Origin: Candidatus Poribacteria bacterium
GTDB taxonomy: Bacteria; Poribacteria; WGA-4E; WGA-3G
Direction of reading: 5' to 3'
DNA: 42,154 bases
Assembly: GCA_009843785.1 (NCBI GenBank)
Contig: VYCT01000216.1
Span: 1-42,154 of the forward strand
The notes below the pieces were generated by a model. The model saw only the letters and a program-made list of their open reading frames with translations, was not told the DNA's origin and made no database searches. The stretch's first letter is position 1. Every line of letters begins with the position of its first letter. Made by a program: the position numbers and the translations under genes. Positions 23,434 to 32,227 of this stretch are shown here, in pieces.

Positions 23434-23555
23434 GAACGTGAAGATGGATAGGTTCTCCTCAACTTCCCTCTCCTTTGCTGGCGCGGTTTAAAACGGTGTT
23501 GGTGCCGTGTTAATCCGAGATGTTACGACGGCGTATTTCCTAAATACAAATTGTT

Positions 23556-23585
23556 AGGCGAGGTCCTTGTGCCTCGCCTGTATTA
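23556..23585 (+). terminator. Hairpin after sigma/anti-sigma operon
   Basis: AGGCGAGG (23556-23563) pairs perfectly with CCTCGCCT (23572-23579) around an 8-base loop and is followed by GTATTATTTA, which is T-rich but not a pure T-run. It is probably a terminator for the sigma/anti-sigma unit. The rest of the gap between 23434 and 23631 shows no gene. Confidence 0.55.
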
Positions 23586-23631
23586 TTTATAAGTACAGGG
23601 CTTAGGCAAATTGCGTCCCTCTGAAAAAAGA

Positions 23632-23660
23632 TTGACATATAACCATTTTTCATTTATAAT
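23632..23660 (+). promoter_or_regulatory. Consensus sigma-70 promoter of the peptide ABC importer operon
   Basis: A perfect TTGACA (23632-23637), 17 bases, and a perfect TATAAT (23655-23660). The predicted start point near 23667 gives a leader of about 32 bases to the ATG at 23699. It is the strongest promoter in the window. Confidence 0.92.
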
Positions 23661-23698
23661 AACGCAAAATCTGGCACGCTGGAAAGTAAAGTAAGAGA

Positions 23699-24727
23699 AT
23701 GGCCTCAACACAAGAAACATCTTACCAAGAACCGCTTCTGGAAATTTCTGGATTAAAGACAGTCTTCCCAACAGACGATGGCATCGTAAACGCCGTCAAT
23801 GATGTCAGTTTCTCTATTGCACGTGGGCAGACTGTAGGCGTTGTCGGTGAAAGCGGTTGTGGGAAAAGTATCACCGGACTTTCGCTGCTCCAACTCGTAC
23901 CATCGCCGGGCAGAATTGAAGCCGGTGAAATTCTATTTTATCGCAATGGTGGTGACGAACCGTTGGATATTGCACAGGTGCAACCAAAAAGCGAGTTGAT
24001 ACGCCAGATCCGAGGCAACGAAATAGCCATCATTTTCCAGGAACCGATGACCTCGCTGAATCCGGTTTATACCGTTGGAGACCAGATCGCCGAAGCTGTC
24101 GCCTTACATCAACAGGTAGATAAAAAAACTGCCCATGAACGCGCAATTGAGATGCTCGTCCGCGTCGGTATCCCCGCGCCAACACAACGCGTCGATGAGT
24201 ACCCACACCAACTCTCAGGTGGCATGCGTCAACGCGTCATGATCGCAATGGCACTCTGCTGTTCACCGACACTGCTCATTGCAGATGAACCGACGACTGC
24301 GCTTGATGTAACCATCCAAGCACAGGTACTCGGACTTATGCAAGAACTCCAAGCGGAAATGGGGATGGCAATTATGCTTATCACACACGACCTCGGCGTG
24401 ATCGCGGACCTCGCTGATGAGGTGGTCGTCATGTACGCAGGACGTGTCGTTGAAAGAGGGCGCGTTGATGACATCTTCTATAATCCGTTGCATCCGTACA
24501 CACAAGGCTTGCTCAGGTCTATTCCTGTTCTCGGTAGAACGGTGCAGAAAACCTTACCCTCTATACCGGGGACAGTGCCACACCCGCTGGCATTGCCAAC
24601 AGGGTGTTCGTTTCAGCCTCGCTGTCCCGAGCGGATGCCGGAATGTGAGCAGATGCCCGAACTTGAGATAACGAGTGATGGCACGCAAGCTGTGCGATGT
24701 TGGCTTCACGCCGATTCAGCAACATAA
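23699..24727 (+). CDS. dppD: Peptide ABC transporter ATP-binding protein (DppD/OppD-like)
   Basis: A 342-residue ATPase subunit of a dipeptide/oligopeptide importer. It shows Walker A GESGCGKS (residues 50-57), Q-loop [13 protein letters not shown], signature [15 protein letters not shown], Walker [14 protein letters not shown] and H-loop [11 protein letters not shown]. The C-terminal oligopeptide extension [18 protein letters not shown] carries the cysteines that bind an iron-sulphur cluster in this family. It is the first gene of the operon and is driven by the consensus promoter. Both ATPases are encoded here, so the complex should be the DppD/DppF heterodimer type. The substrate is probably peptides but not proven. 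Confidence 0.93.
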   Translation: MASTQETSYQEPLLEISGLKTVFPTDDGIVNAVNDVSFSIARGQTVGVVGESGCGKSITGLSLLQLVPSPGRIEAGEILFYRNGGDEPLDIAQVQPKSELIRQIRGNEIAIIFQEPMTSLNPVYTVGDQIAEAVALHQQVDKKTAHERAIEMLVRVGIPAPTQRVDEYPHQLSGGMRQRVMIAMALCCSPTLLIADEPTTALDVTIQAQVLGLMQELQAEMGMAIMLITHDLGVIADLADEVVVMYAGRVVERGRVDDIFYNPLHPYTQGLLRSIPVLGRTVQKTLPSIPGTVPHPLALPTGCSFQPRCPERMPECEQMPELEITSDGTQAVRCWLHADSAT

Positions 24728-24822
24728 ACCGCAAACTGCCAAGTACGCTACAAATTAGTCAGAAACCGGTTTTCGACAACGGAGAAAACCGAGCGGAAAC
24801 CCTATATTTAAAAAATAAAAAT

Positions 24823-25818
24823 ATGAAATTGCTTCAGGTGAACGACCTCCGAAAATACTTTCCTATACAGAAAGGGATCTTTCAACGCACCGTCGGTTAT
24901 GTAAAAGCGGTGGACGGGATTAGTTTTGATGTGCAACGCGGCGAAACGCTTGGGCTTGTCGGCGAAAGCGGCTGTGGAAAGACGACTGCAGGCCGATGTC
25001 TCCTCCGGTTAATACCGGCTACCAGTGGCAGTTTCATTTTCGGTGAGGAACAGGTGGATTTGGCGAAATTGACGCACCGCGAGATGCAACCTTTTCGGAA
25101 ACGCATCCAAATGATCTTCCAAGACCCGCATGCGTCGCTCAACCCACGAATGACGGTAGCAGATATCGTCGGGGAACCGATGCGGGTCAATCGGACCGAA
25201 AAAGGGACAGCACTTCAGGATCGGATCGTGGAACTACTTGAATCTGTTGGCTTGCGATCCCAAGATATGCGCCGGTATCCACACGCTTTTAGCGGCGGTC
25301 AACGCCAGCGCATCGGCATCGCGCGGGCGTTAGCACTCCAACCGGAACTTATCGTCGCAGATGAACCTGTCTCAGCGTTAGATGTCTCGGTGCAAGCGCA
25401 AATTCTCAACCTATTGGCAGAACTCCGCGAACAGTTCAATCTCTCTTACATCTTTATCGCACACGATTTGAGCGTTGTCGAACACATCAGTGACCGCGTC
25501 GCAGTCATGTATCTCGGCAAAATTGTAGAGATTAGCGATGCCGAGACGCTCTATCAATCACCGCAGCATCCGTATACAGAGGCGTTAATATCCGCTGTGC
25601 CGCTCCCGGATCCGAATGCGCAGCGGAAACGTGAGCATATTCGCCTTGAGGGGGATGTGCCTGATCCTTCGCAGCCGCCGACTGGCTGCTATTTTCATCC
25701 GCGCTGTCGTTACGCAACCGATCTATGCAAACAGGAAACACCAAAACTCCGAGAAGTTACACCGGGGGTTCAGGTAGCATGTCACCACAGTGATACGTTG
25801 GAGTTACAGGGAGTTTAG
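24823..25818 (+). CDS. dppF: Peptide ABC transporter ATP-binding protein (DppF/OppF-like)
   Basis: A 331-residue second ATPase subunit. Walker A is GESGCGKT (residues 47-54), Q-loop [16 protein letters not shown], signature [15 protein letters not shown], Walker [14 protein letters not shown] and H-loop [12 protein letters not shown]. The C-terminal [18 protein letters not shown] carries the family cysteines. The frame opens upstream (24697, overlapping dppD), but the protein family begins at about [14 protein letters not shown], so ATG 24823 is chosen; it has no strong Shine-Dalgarno. It heterodimerises with the upstream ATPase. The next gene starts 2 bases after its stop. Confidence 0.93.
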   Translation: MKLLQVNDLRKYFPIQKGIFQRTVGYVKAVDGISFDVQRGETLGLVGESGCGKTTAGRCLLRLIPATSGSFIFGEEQVDLAKLTHREMQPFRKRIQMIFQDPHASLNPRMTVADIVGEPMRVNRTEKGTALQDRIVELLESVGLRSQDMRRYPHAFSGGQRQRIGIARALALQPELIVADEPVSALDVSVQAQILNLLAELREQFNLSYIFIAHDLSVVEHISDRVAVMYLGKIVEISDAETLYQSPQHPYTEALISAVPLPDPNAQRKREHIRLEGDVPDPSQPPTGCYFHPRCRYATDLCKQETPKLREVTPGVQVACHHSDTLELQGV

Positions 25819-25820
25819 CG

Positions 25821-26765
25821 ATGTCAAAGCAGAAAATGTCTCCAGATGAACTCTCAGCATGCAGAAAACGGCTGGAACAAGTATGGAAAAACCGAGTGAT
25901 GGACGAAGGGTTGCTCCATCAGGCATGGCACGCGGCGCATGAGGTCGCTGCACTACTTTACGACGACTTCAACGCAACCCAAGTCTTCGTCTTCGGTTCA
26001 CTCACAGAACCCATGTGGTTCACAAAGGGATCGGATATCGATATCGCTGTGTCCGGCCTCTCCAACGATGCCTACGATAAAGCGTACGGAAAGATCATAT
26101 ATTTCGATGCTCCGTTCAAAATAGATTTCATCAATTTTGATAGGACGAAGGGACTTTTCAGAGAGCGAGTGAAATATCAAGCGATTCCTATCGAAAGGGG
26201 CGTACGTCTTGTATTGTGGCAGACGCTTTATAAACACCTTCAGCGACAGGTTTTTTCGACCGAGGATGGAGATATTTACGAAATGAACCGAAAAAGGTTG
26301 ACACAACGTATTAATGATGAACTTGAAAAAATAGAATCTACCGCTGGTGGCATCACCAAAGCCCTGGAAGATATTGAAGTACTTCCTGTTGCTGCCAGAC
26401 CCTATATACAAGAGTCGATGGAAAAAAAACTTGCTGATGTCTACAACGGTATAGAGAACATTTTTACGAGAGTTGCCCGTGAAGTGGATATGCACGTGCC
26501 GACTGGTGATAGTTGGCATAAGGACCTACTGGCGCAAATGACAGAACAGCGACCAGAACGGCCGCCCGTGATTTCCGAAAATAACTTTCTTCCATTAGGA
26601 ACTCTCTTGAAATTTCGTCATGCGTTCAATAATATCTACGGCGAAGAATTGGTTTATGAAGAAATCGAACCACATGCGAAGTCCATTGACGAACTGTTTG
26701 CAAGCGTATCTCAAGACCTAAATACGTTCACTGACTTCCTCAAAAGGCGTGAAGAGGACGCTTAA
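25821..26765 (+). CDS. Fused MNT nucleotidyltransferase-HepT-like (HEPN) protein
   Basis: A 314-residue two-domain protein. The N-terminal half (about residues 35-130) is a nucleotidyltransferase: FVFGSLTEPMWFTKGSDIDI gives GS-x11-D-x-D, followed by FKIDFINFD as the third acidic strand. The C-terminal half (about 155-312) is helical and matches HepT-like/HEPN proteins: YNGIENIFTRVAREVD, SWHKDLLAQM, RPPVIS and LLKFRHAFNNIYG. The standard HEPN ribonuclease motif R-x4-6-H is not present in exact form, so activity is uncertain. In most genomes these two domains are separate antitoxin and toxin genes; here they are one chain. It lies 2 bases after dppF and 1 base before the substrate-binding gene, tightly inside the transport operon. 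Confidence 0.82.
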   Translation: MSKQKMSPDELSACRKRLEQVWKNRVMDEGLLHQAWHAAHEVAALLYDDFNATQVFVFGSLTEPMWFTKGSDIDIAVSGLSNDAYDKAYGKIIYFDAPFKIDFINFDRTKGLFRERVKYQAIPIERGVRLVLWQTLYKHLQRQVFSTEDGDIYEMNRKRLTQRINDELEKIESTAGGITKALEDIEVLPVAARPYIQESMEKKLADVYNGIENIFTRVAREVDMHVPTGDSWHKDLLAQMTEQRPERPPVISENNFLPLGTLLKFRHAFNNIYGEELVYEEIEPHAKSIDELFASVSQDLNTFTDFLKRREEDA

Positions 26766-26766
26766 A

Positions 26767-28722
26767 ATGCGAAAACCAACAAAAACATCTCAGATTGCAA
26801 TTTGGCATTTCATTCAAGGATTGTTCATCTTACTAATTTTCATCACTGGATGCTCAGGCAGCCGATTAGAAGATACTTCCGATTTTCCGAGTGGGATTGA
26901 GGCGAAAGAGGCACCGATGTGGGCAAAATGGGTCGCGGCAGGTAAACTCCCGCCGCTGTCAGAACGGCTCCCAGAGAACCCGCTCGTCGCCAAAATGGAT
27001 TTCGACGGATATGAAGGGCCGGGACCCTACGGTGGGACATGGCACCGGTTTCACACACATCCGGATTTAGGGACGTGGAAGATGACAGCAGGATATGCCC
27101 CGCTCATCCGCTGGAAATTTGATGCCTCTGGTTTGGAACCCGGTTTAGCAGAGTCGTGGGAATTCAATGAAGACGGGAGTATGTTGACGTTGCATCTACG
27201 CAAAGGGGTCAAATGGTCGGATGGGTATCCTTATACTTCTGCCTCGTTCGCTTACTATTATCAACTTTGTCTTGATGAACGGCACAAATACGGTGCACCT
27301 GTCTGGTGTAAGGTCAACGGCATTCCGATGGAAGTTGAAACACCCGATGACTATACAATCGTGATGAAATTCGCCGGTCCCAACTGGCTTGTACCGCTTT
27401 GGTTGGCGACCGGTTTTTGGTGGTGTAATCAATACAACATCCCAGCGCACCACATGCAGCAGTTCCACCCAGACAGCAACCCAGCGTATACCGATTTCAT
27501 CCGATTCGAGAAAGAAAATATCCCACATCAAAACCCGGAGCGTCCGACGCTGTGGCCCTGGCGCGTGACAAAATACGAAAAGGGTGGCTTTCGCGTTGAG
27601 CTTGAACGAAACCCCTATTATTACGTCGTCGATACGCTCGGCAGACAACTCCCTTACATCGACAAAATCAAGACGAGTTTGGTCCCCGAACCCCAAGTGC
27701 GCGTGCTTAAAATCCTCGCGGGCGAGATTGACTGCCAATACCGCGGGATGGAACTCCGCGATCTCGCGCTCTATCTGAAAGGACAGGAGAAAGGCGGCTA
27801 TAAGGTCCGGCGCTGGAAAAGCACGGCTGGTGCGCAACCGGCTATCCTGATAAACTGGACCGCGCCCGACCCAGTGTTAAGAAAACTTATCCGCGACCAA
27901 AGGTTCCGCAAGGCACTCGCTTATGGTATTGACCGCGTGAAATGTAACGAAATCGCATGGCGTGGGTTGTTGGAACCGCAGGCAGCGACAGTTAGCCAAG
28001 AGGGATGGCATTTCGCTGATGAAGACGGGCAAACCCTCTTTGAGGAATGGAAACGCGCGGATGCGGATTTCGATATCGCCGCGGGAAATCGCCTCTTAGA
28101 TGAAATGGGACTCACCGCGCGGGATAAAGACGGTTATAGACTACGTCCTGATGGGAAGCGGATTGAGATACTCATGGATGTTCCGAGTTCCAATCTCAAC
28201 AGCCAAGAAAACGATATCGGGTTGATTATTCAAGAGGGATGGGAGCAGCTCGGTCTGCAAACCTTGCTCTATACGCCGCCCGGCGCCGAATTGAGTCTCC
28301 GCCGTACACTCGGCAAATTCACAATCAGTATGCACGGTGAAGCAGAGATGGACCTTTTTACGTATCCAGATTGGGTATTTCCAACACTCGCAAAGTACTG
28401 GCACCCGAAGGTCGGGAAGTGGTATGAAACCGGTGGTGAAAAGGGGGAACCTCCCACTGGACCGCTAAAGAAACTGCTTGACTTATACGATGCAATTAAA
28501 CGCGAACCTGACGAGAAACAGCGGCACCAATACGTTCGGGATGCTGTTAGGATTCACATTGACGAGGGACCGTTTCACCTCGGTTCCGCAGCGCGCTCGC
28601 CCTCGCTCTTGGTCGTCGCTGACCATTTCCACAACGTACCAAATGACGGCATTTTAGGGCCGTGGGCGATTGTCACACCCGCGACCCATTATCCCGAACA
28701 GTGTTGGATAGCTAAGGAATAG
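26767..28722 (+). CDS. Peptide ABC transporter substrate-binding lipoprotein (SBP family 5)
   Basis: A 651-residue extracytoplasmic solute-binding protein of family 5. A lipoprotein signal ends in the lipobox FITGC (Cys near residue 29, after FIQGLFILLIF), so the mature protein is tethered by lipid. Family landmarks include GLAESWEFNEDGSMLTLHLR, KGVKWSDGYPYTSASFAYYY and FRKALAYGIDRVKCNEIAW. It is longer than DppA (about 535), with extra N-terminal and middle segments. ATG 26767 is chosen, with GAAGAGG at 26751-26757; the GTG at 26749 overlaps that site. It captures the substrate and delivers it to the permeases encoded downstream. The repeat that follows separates it from them. Confidence 0.93.
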   Translation: MRKPTKTSQIAIWHFIQGLFILLIFITGCSGSRLEDTSDFPSGIEAKEAPMWAKWVAAGKLPPLSERLPENPLVAKMDFDGYEGPGPYGGTWHRFHTHPDLGTWKMTAGYAPLIRWKFDASGLEPGLAESWEFNEDGSMLTLHLRKGVKWSDGYPYTSASFAYYYQLCLDERHKYGAPVWCKVNGIPMEVETPDDYTIVMKFAGPNWLVPLWLATGFWWCNQYNIPAHHMQQFHPDSNPAYTDFIRFEKENIPHQNPERPTLWPWRVTKYEKGGFRVELERNPYYYVVDTLGRQLPYIDKIKTSLVPEPQVRVLKILAGEIDCQYRGMELRDLALYLKGQEKGGYKVRRWKSTAGAQPAILINWTAPDPVLRKLIRDQRFRKALAYGIDRVKCNEIAWRGLLEPQAATVSQEGWHFADEDGQTLFEEWKRADADFDIAAGNRLLDEMGLTARDKDGYRLRPDGKRIEILMDVPSSNLNSQENDIGLIIQEGWEQLGLQTLLYTPPGAELSLRRTLGKFTISMHGEAEMDLFTYPDWVFPTLAKYWHPKVGKWYETGGEKGEPPTGPLKKLLDLYDAIKREPDEKQRHQYVRDAVRIHIDEGPFHLGSAARSPSLLVVADHFHNVPNDGILGPWAIVTPATHYPEQCWIAKE

Positions 28723-28858
28723 TTGTCAGTTGTCAGTACCCAGTTGTCAGTTAAGAGGACTCTTGTAACTGAAAACTGTTAACTATTAAAACTGACAACT
28801 GAAGATTTTTGCGCAGAAAAAATCGTATTCTCACTGCGAAGCAAACTGACAACTTTAA
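28723..28858. repeat. Interspersed repeat, copy 5 (long, multi-module)
   Basis: Contains TTGTCAGTTGTCAG, the palindromic core CAGTTAAGAGGACTCTTG (from 28748), ACTGAAAACTG units, the module GATTTTTGCGCAGAAAAAATC (28804-28824), and CTCACTGCGAAGCAAACTG as in copy 4. The 29 bases at 28748-28776 are the exact reverse complement of 31192-31220 in copy 6. The copy is inserted between the substrate-binding gene and the permease genes. Confidence 0.85.
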
Positions 28859-28875
28859 AAAAAGGAGACACACCC

Positions 28876-29862
28876 ATAATTACCTATATTATTCGCCGAT
28901 GTCTCATCGCTGTTCCGACACTTCTGGCGATTTCTATCATCTCTTTCATTATTATCCAACTGCCCCAAGGCGATTACCTCGATCGCGAAATTCAACGGTT
29001 AGAGGAGGAGTTCGGCGACAGCAGTTCGCTCGCACAAGTCGAGGAATTGCGCGAACGGTACGGGTTGAACGCGCCGTTGTGGAAGCGTTACCTCATCTGG
29101 ATCAGTGGCTTTGTTCGCGGTAATTTCGGTGAATCATTTGAGTATAAACGCGAAGTCGATGAACTGATATGGGACCGAATCGCCTTTACGCTTATTATCT
29201 CTGTCGGATCGCTCATCTTTACCTACGTTATTGCTATTCCGCTCGGGATTTATTCCGCAACGCATCAATACAAATGGTCAGATCACTTCCTTACCTTCCT
29301 CAGCTTTGTCGGCATGTCGATACCAGCGTTTCTCTTGGCACTCTCATTAATGGTGTTTGCGTTTGACATCTTTGGCGTTCCACTGTTCGGGCTATTTTCG
29401 GCTTACTATGAAGGCGCGCCGTGGACCTGGGGCAAACTGGGCGATCTTTTCAAACACCTCTGGATTCCAGTGATTGTTGTCGGTATTAATGGGACTGCAA
29501 GTTTAATGCGGATTATGCGGGGTAACCTGCTTGATGTGTTAGGGCAGCCCTTTGTTCAAACAGCACGTGCAAAAGGACTCAAAGAAATTGTCGTAGTCGG
29601 GAAACATGCCGTGCGCATTGCGATTAATCCACTCATTAGTATTTTAGGCATGAGCCTGCCCGGTATCCTTTCGGGTTCAGCGATTGTCTCAATCGTCTTG
29701 GGCTTGCCGACTGTCGGCCCGATCCTTTTACGGAGTCTGTTGAACGAGGATATTTATCTCGCTGGGACGCTGATTATGATGTTGAGTCTCCTTTTAGTTA
29801 TCGGCAACCTGCTCGCAGATATAGCCTTAGCGTGGGTAGATCCGAGGATTCGTTATGAATGA
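28876..29862 (+). CDS. dppB: Peptide ABC transporter permease (DppB/OppB-like), apparent ATA start
   Basis: A 328-residue inner-membrane permease with six predicted helices. The N-terminus reads ITYIIRRCLIAVPTLLAISI with SFIIIQLPQGD, the conserved start of DppB, and later sections show NFGESFEYKREV, FLSFVGMSIPAFLLALSLMV, the EAA loop region VQTARAKGLKE, and GLPTVGPILLRSLLNEDIYL. AAAGGAG (28861-28867) is ideally placed for initiation at 28876, but that codon is ATA. No ATG, GTG or TTG occurs in frame between the upstream stop at 28780 and a TTG at 29047, which would delete the first membrane helix. Either a rare ATA (or ATT 28879) start is used, or a base has changed. Confidence 0.85.
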   Translation: MITYIIRRCLIAVPTLLAISIISFIIIQLPQGDYLDREIQRLEEEFGDSSSLAQVEELRERYGLNAPLWKRYLIWISGFVRGNFGESFEYKREVDELIWDRIAFTLIISVGSLIFTYVIAIPLGIYSATHQYKWSDHFLTFLSFVGMSIPAFLLALSLMVFAFDIFGVPLFGLFSAYYEGAPWTWGKLGDLFKHLWIPVIVVGINGTASLMRIMRGNLLDVLGQPFVQTARAKGLKEIVVVGKHAVRIAINPLISILGMSLPGILSGSAIVSIVLGLPTVGPILLRSLLNEDIYLAGTLIMMLSLLLVIGNLLADIALAWVDPRIRYE

Positions 29863-29866
29863 TTTT

Positions 29867-30013
29867 TTATATTACCTTGCGGTTGAATGAAACGGGTTTG
29901 GCACTTAATGCGCTATTGTGTAATCCGCTCTCTATTTTGCGGCGTACTTGAAGAAACACTGTCGTCGCATTGGATTTTAGCGTTTGCAAAAACTCATAAG
30001 CGATCTGCTTCAT
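29867..30013 (-). CDS. Possible 48-residue protein in permease gap
   Basis: A small open frame on the opposite strand to the transporter genes, filling most of the 208-base gap between the two permeases. It begins MKQIAYEFLQTLKSNATTVF, continues LQVRRKIESGLHNSALSAKP and ends VSFNRKVI. Composition is protein-like (basic, with alternating hydrophobics), and a stop codon lies just upstream, so the frame is self-contained. There is no clear ribosome site. I do not recognise the family. The alternative is a non-coding or repeat-derived insertion. The gap contains nothing else I can name. Confidence 0.3.
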   Translation of the reverse strand: MKQIAYEFLQTLKSNATTVFLQVRRKIESGLHNSALSAKPVSFNRKVI

Positions 30014-30070
30014 TACGAGCTACGTTTTTGGTTCTTTTCATTGGAGCAGAAACCCAATAGTTAAAAAAAT

Positions 30071-31165
30071 ATGAAATCTACAATCGAGACAGCAGAAGAG
30101 ATTAAGGGGACAGGCGACCCGTGGACAGATGGGGGGCAGCTAAGTTACCGACAACTGATCTGGCGGCGGTTCCGCAAGAACCGAATGGGGGTCATTGCTG
30201 GCGCGCTTTTGCTTCTTTTTTACATGCTCGCGATCAGCGCAGACTTTTTCGCACCTTATCACTATAACGAAATCAACATGCGACTGCGGCACGTACCGCC
30301 GCAACGCCTCCATTTCTCAGTCAGCGATGGGTTCTATGTCCACGGTTTGAAATCGGTCCGCAATCCAGAAAGTCTTGAGTTAGAGTTCACGAAAGATATG
30401 GAGCAACGGCATCCGGTTGAATTCCTTTTCAAGGATGCCGACGGTAGGCGACACCTGTTCAGTTCCGCGGGGCCGATGTTCCTATTAGGCACTGACCGGA
30501 TGGGGCGCGATCTGTTTTCACGGATCATGTACGGCGCGCGTGTGTCGATGACAATCGGCTTGGTCGGTGTCTTTTTGAGTATCGTCCTCGGTTCTATCCT
30601 CGGCACTGTATCTGGATACTGGGGTGGATGGGTCGATAACCTGATCCAACGGATTATTGAGATTCTATCGGCATTCCCTGACATCCCCCTCTGGATGGCA
30701 CTCGGTGCCGCACTTCCACCGGGTTGGTCAAGCATCCAAATATACTTCGGGATTACGATTATTTTGTCGATTATCCGTTGGGGTGGATTGGCGCGGCAGG
30801 TGCGTGGAAAGGTCTTGGCGTATCGGGAGAGCGATTTCGTGATGGCGGCGCGTGCCGCCGGCGCGGGGCATTGGCACATCATCACAAAGCATCTGTTACC
30901 GGGATGTTATAGCCATATCATCGTTATCGCAACACTTGCGATCCCCGGTATGATTTTGGGGGAGACCGCGCTCAGTTTCTTAGGCCTGGGGATCCGTCCA
31001 CCGATGACGAGCTGGGGCGTACTCTTAGAAGAGGCGCAACGCGTCACTGTTCTGCTGCATTACCCGTGGCTCATTTTCCCAGCGGTACCAGTGCTTGTCG
31101 TTGTCATCGCTTTTAACTTCTTAGGAGATGCACTCCGCGATGCCGCAGATCCATACTCAGATTAA
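30071..31165 (+). CDS. dppC: Peptide ABC transporter permease (DppC/OppC-like)
   Basis: A 364-residue inner-membrane permease. The N-terminal OppC_N segment (LIWRRFRKNRMGVIAGALLL) is followed by a large periplasmic loop (about residues 60-135) and then LGTDRMGRDLFSRIMYGARV, the universal DppC/OppC motif. The core helices and EAA loop (VMAARAAGAGHWHIITKHLL), GETALSFLGLGIRPPMTSWG and LGDALRDAADPYSD complete the family pattern. It pairs with the ATA-start permease to form the channel. It lies 208 bases after that gene, a wide gap for this operon type. No strong Shine-Dalgarno precedes ATG 30071, only an A-rich stretch. Confidence 0.93.
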   Translation: MKSTIETAEEIKGTGDPWTDGGQLSYRQLIWRRFRKNRMGVIAGALLLLFYMLAISADFFAPYHYNEINMRLRHVPPQRLHFSVSDGFYVHGLKSVRNPESLELEFTKDMEQRHPVEFLFKDADGRRHLFSSAGPMFLLGTDRMGRDLFSRIMYGARVSMTIGLVGVFLSIVLGSILGTVSGYWGGWVDNLIQRIIEILSAFPDIPLWMALGAALPPGWSSIQIYFGITIILSIIRWGGLARQVRGKVLAYRESDFVMAARAAGAGHWHIITKHLLPGCYSHIIVIATLAIPGMILGETALSFLGLGIRPPMTSWGVLLEEAQRVTVLLHYPWLIFPAVPVLVVVIAFNFLGDALRDAADPYSD

Positions 31166-31167
31166 AA

Positions 31168-31262
31168 ATGGTCATCAGTTATCGGTTATCGGTTTTCAGT
31201 TACAAGAGTCCTCTTAACTGAAAACTGAGTCCTGACAACTGACAACTATTCCCCTGACAACT
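31168..31262. repeat. Interspersed repeat, copy 6
   Basis: The left arm is TCATCAGTTATCGGTTATCGG; the core GTTTTCAGTTACAAGAGTCC continues to 31220 and is the exact reverse complement of the copy 5 core over 29 bases. The right arm is ACTGACAACTATT. So the element occurs in both orientations, and the core itself is an imperfect palindrome. Confidence 0.85.
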
Positions 31263-31280
31263 ACCAAAAAAGGAAACAAC

Positions 31281-32108
31281 ATGTCAACAAACACAGACCT
31301 CGGATTCTTTGCAACAGATGTTTCGTTCACAGACAAGTCCGCAATTGTGACGGGTTCCAGTCGCGGGATCGGACGCGCAATCGCTATTGAATTAGCGCGC
31401 CAAGGCGCTGACGTGCTTATCAACTACAACCAAAATCGTGATGCCGCTGAATCCGTTCAGCAAGAGATAGAAGCACTCGGCAGAAAAGCGGTTATTATTC
31501 AAGCCGACATCAGTGACCTTGATTCACACGAAAGACTGCTTAACACCGCGCACGATGCCTTCGGGAAGGTGGACATCCTCATCAACAACGCCGGTATCAC
31601 GCGTATCGCTGATATTCTTGAGGAGACACCGGAACAGTTTGATCTGATTGTCAATACCAATCTCAAGGCGACCCATTTCCTCACGCAGCGCGTCGCGAAT
31701 TACATGGTCGCAAACGCGGTTCGCGGGTGTATCATCTATACGCTCTCAATCTCCGATACAGTGGCATCCGACAACCGCACTGCCTATTGTATCTCGAAAG
31801 CGGGGTTAGAGATGAGCATGCGCGCCTACGCTGGACGCTTAGCACCGCACGGCATTAAAGTGAACGGCATCGCTGCGGGTGTGATTGATACAGACCTCTC
31901 GCGTGTCCGTATCCCGGATTATGAGGAAGCGGCGGAGAAAGGTTACATCTTTATGGTCCGCGCCGGCGCGCCTGAAGATGTCGCACACGCCACCATTTCT
32001 GCGATGAAACTTTACGATACGGGGGTTGTTCTCCCCGCTGCAGGTGGCGTGATGACCCCCCTATTGAATCTTAGGTCTATGGCGGAGCTAAATATGAATA
32101 AATCTTAG
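31281..32108 (+). CDS. Short-chain dehydrogenase/reductase (FabG-like)
   Basis: A 275-residue classical SDR with a Rossmann fold. It shows the cofactor motif TGSSRGIG (about residues 25-32), ADISDLDS, the NNAG structural motif in ILINNAGITR, a serine in YTLSISDTVAS, and the catalytic Y169 and K173 in YCISK. The C-terminal GAPEDVAHATISAM and GVVLPAAGGV are typical of this family. NADPH preference is suggested by the SSRG pattern. AAAAGGAAA precedes the ATG. It stands alone after a repeat; the carbonyl substrate is unknown. Confidence 0.9.
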   Translation: MSTNTDLGFFATDVSFTDKSAIVTGSSRGIGRAIAIELARQGADVLINYNQNRDAAESVQQEIEALGRKAVIIQADISDLDSHERLLNTAHDAFGKVDILINNAGITRIADILEETPEQFDLIVNTNLKATHFLTQRVANYMVANAVRGCIIYTLSISDTVASDNRTAYCISKAGLEMSMRAYAGRLAPHGIKVNGIAAGVIDTDLSRVRIPDYEEAAEKGYIFMVRAGAPEDVAHATISAMKLYDTGVVLPAAGGVMTPLLNLRSMAELNMNKS

Positions 32109-32138
32109 AGTGGGTGTTGGAACATCCGTTATTCTTTC

Positions 32139-32168
32139 TTCAAATTCCGGGGATTTTTGTGGTACAAT
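32139..32168 (+). promoter_or_regulatory. Possible extended -10 promoter for the STAS-like gene
   Basis: TTCAAA (32139-32144), an 18-base spacer and TACAAT (32163-32168) preceded by TGG. The predicted start point near 32175 leaves a leader of about 53 bases. The -35 match is weak. Confidence 0.45.
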
Positions 32169-32227
32169 AAGTTAGTAGGAGCGTTGCGCGTATAGAAGCA
32201 GAAAAACATTTTTTTCAGGAGGTAACT

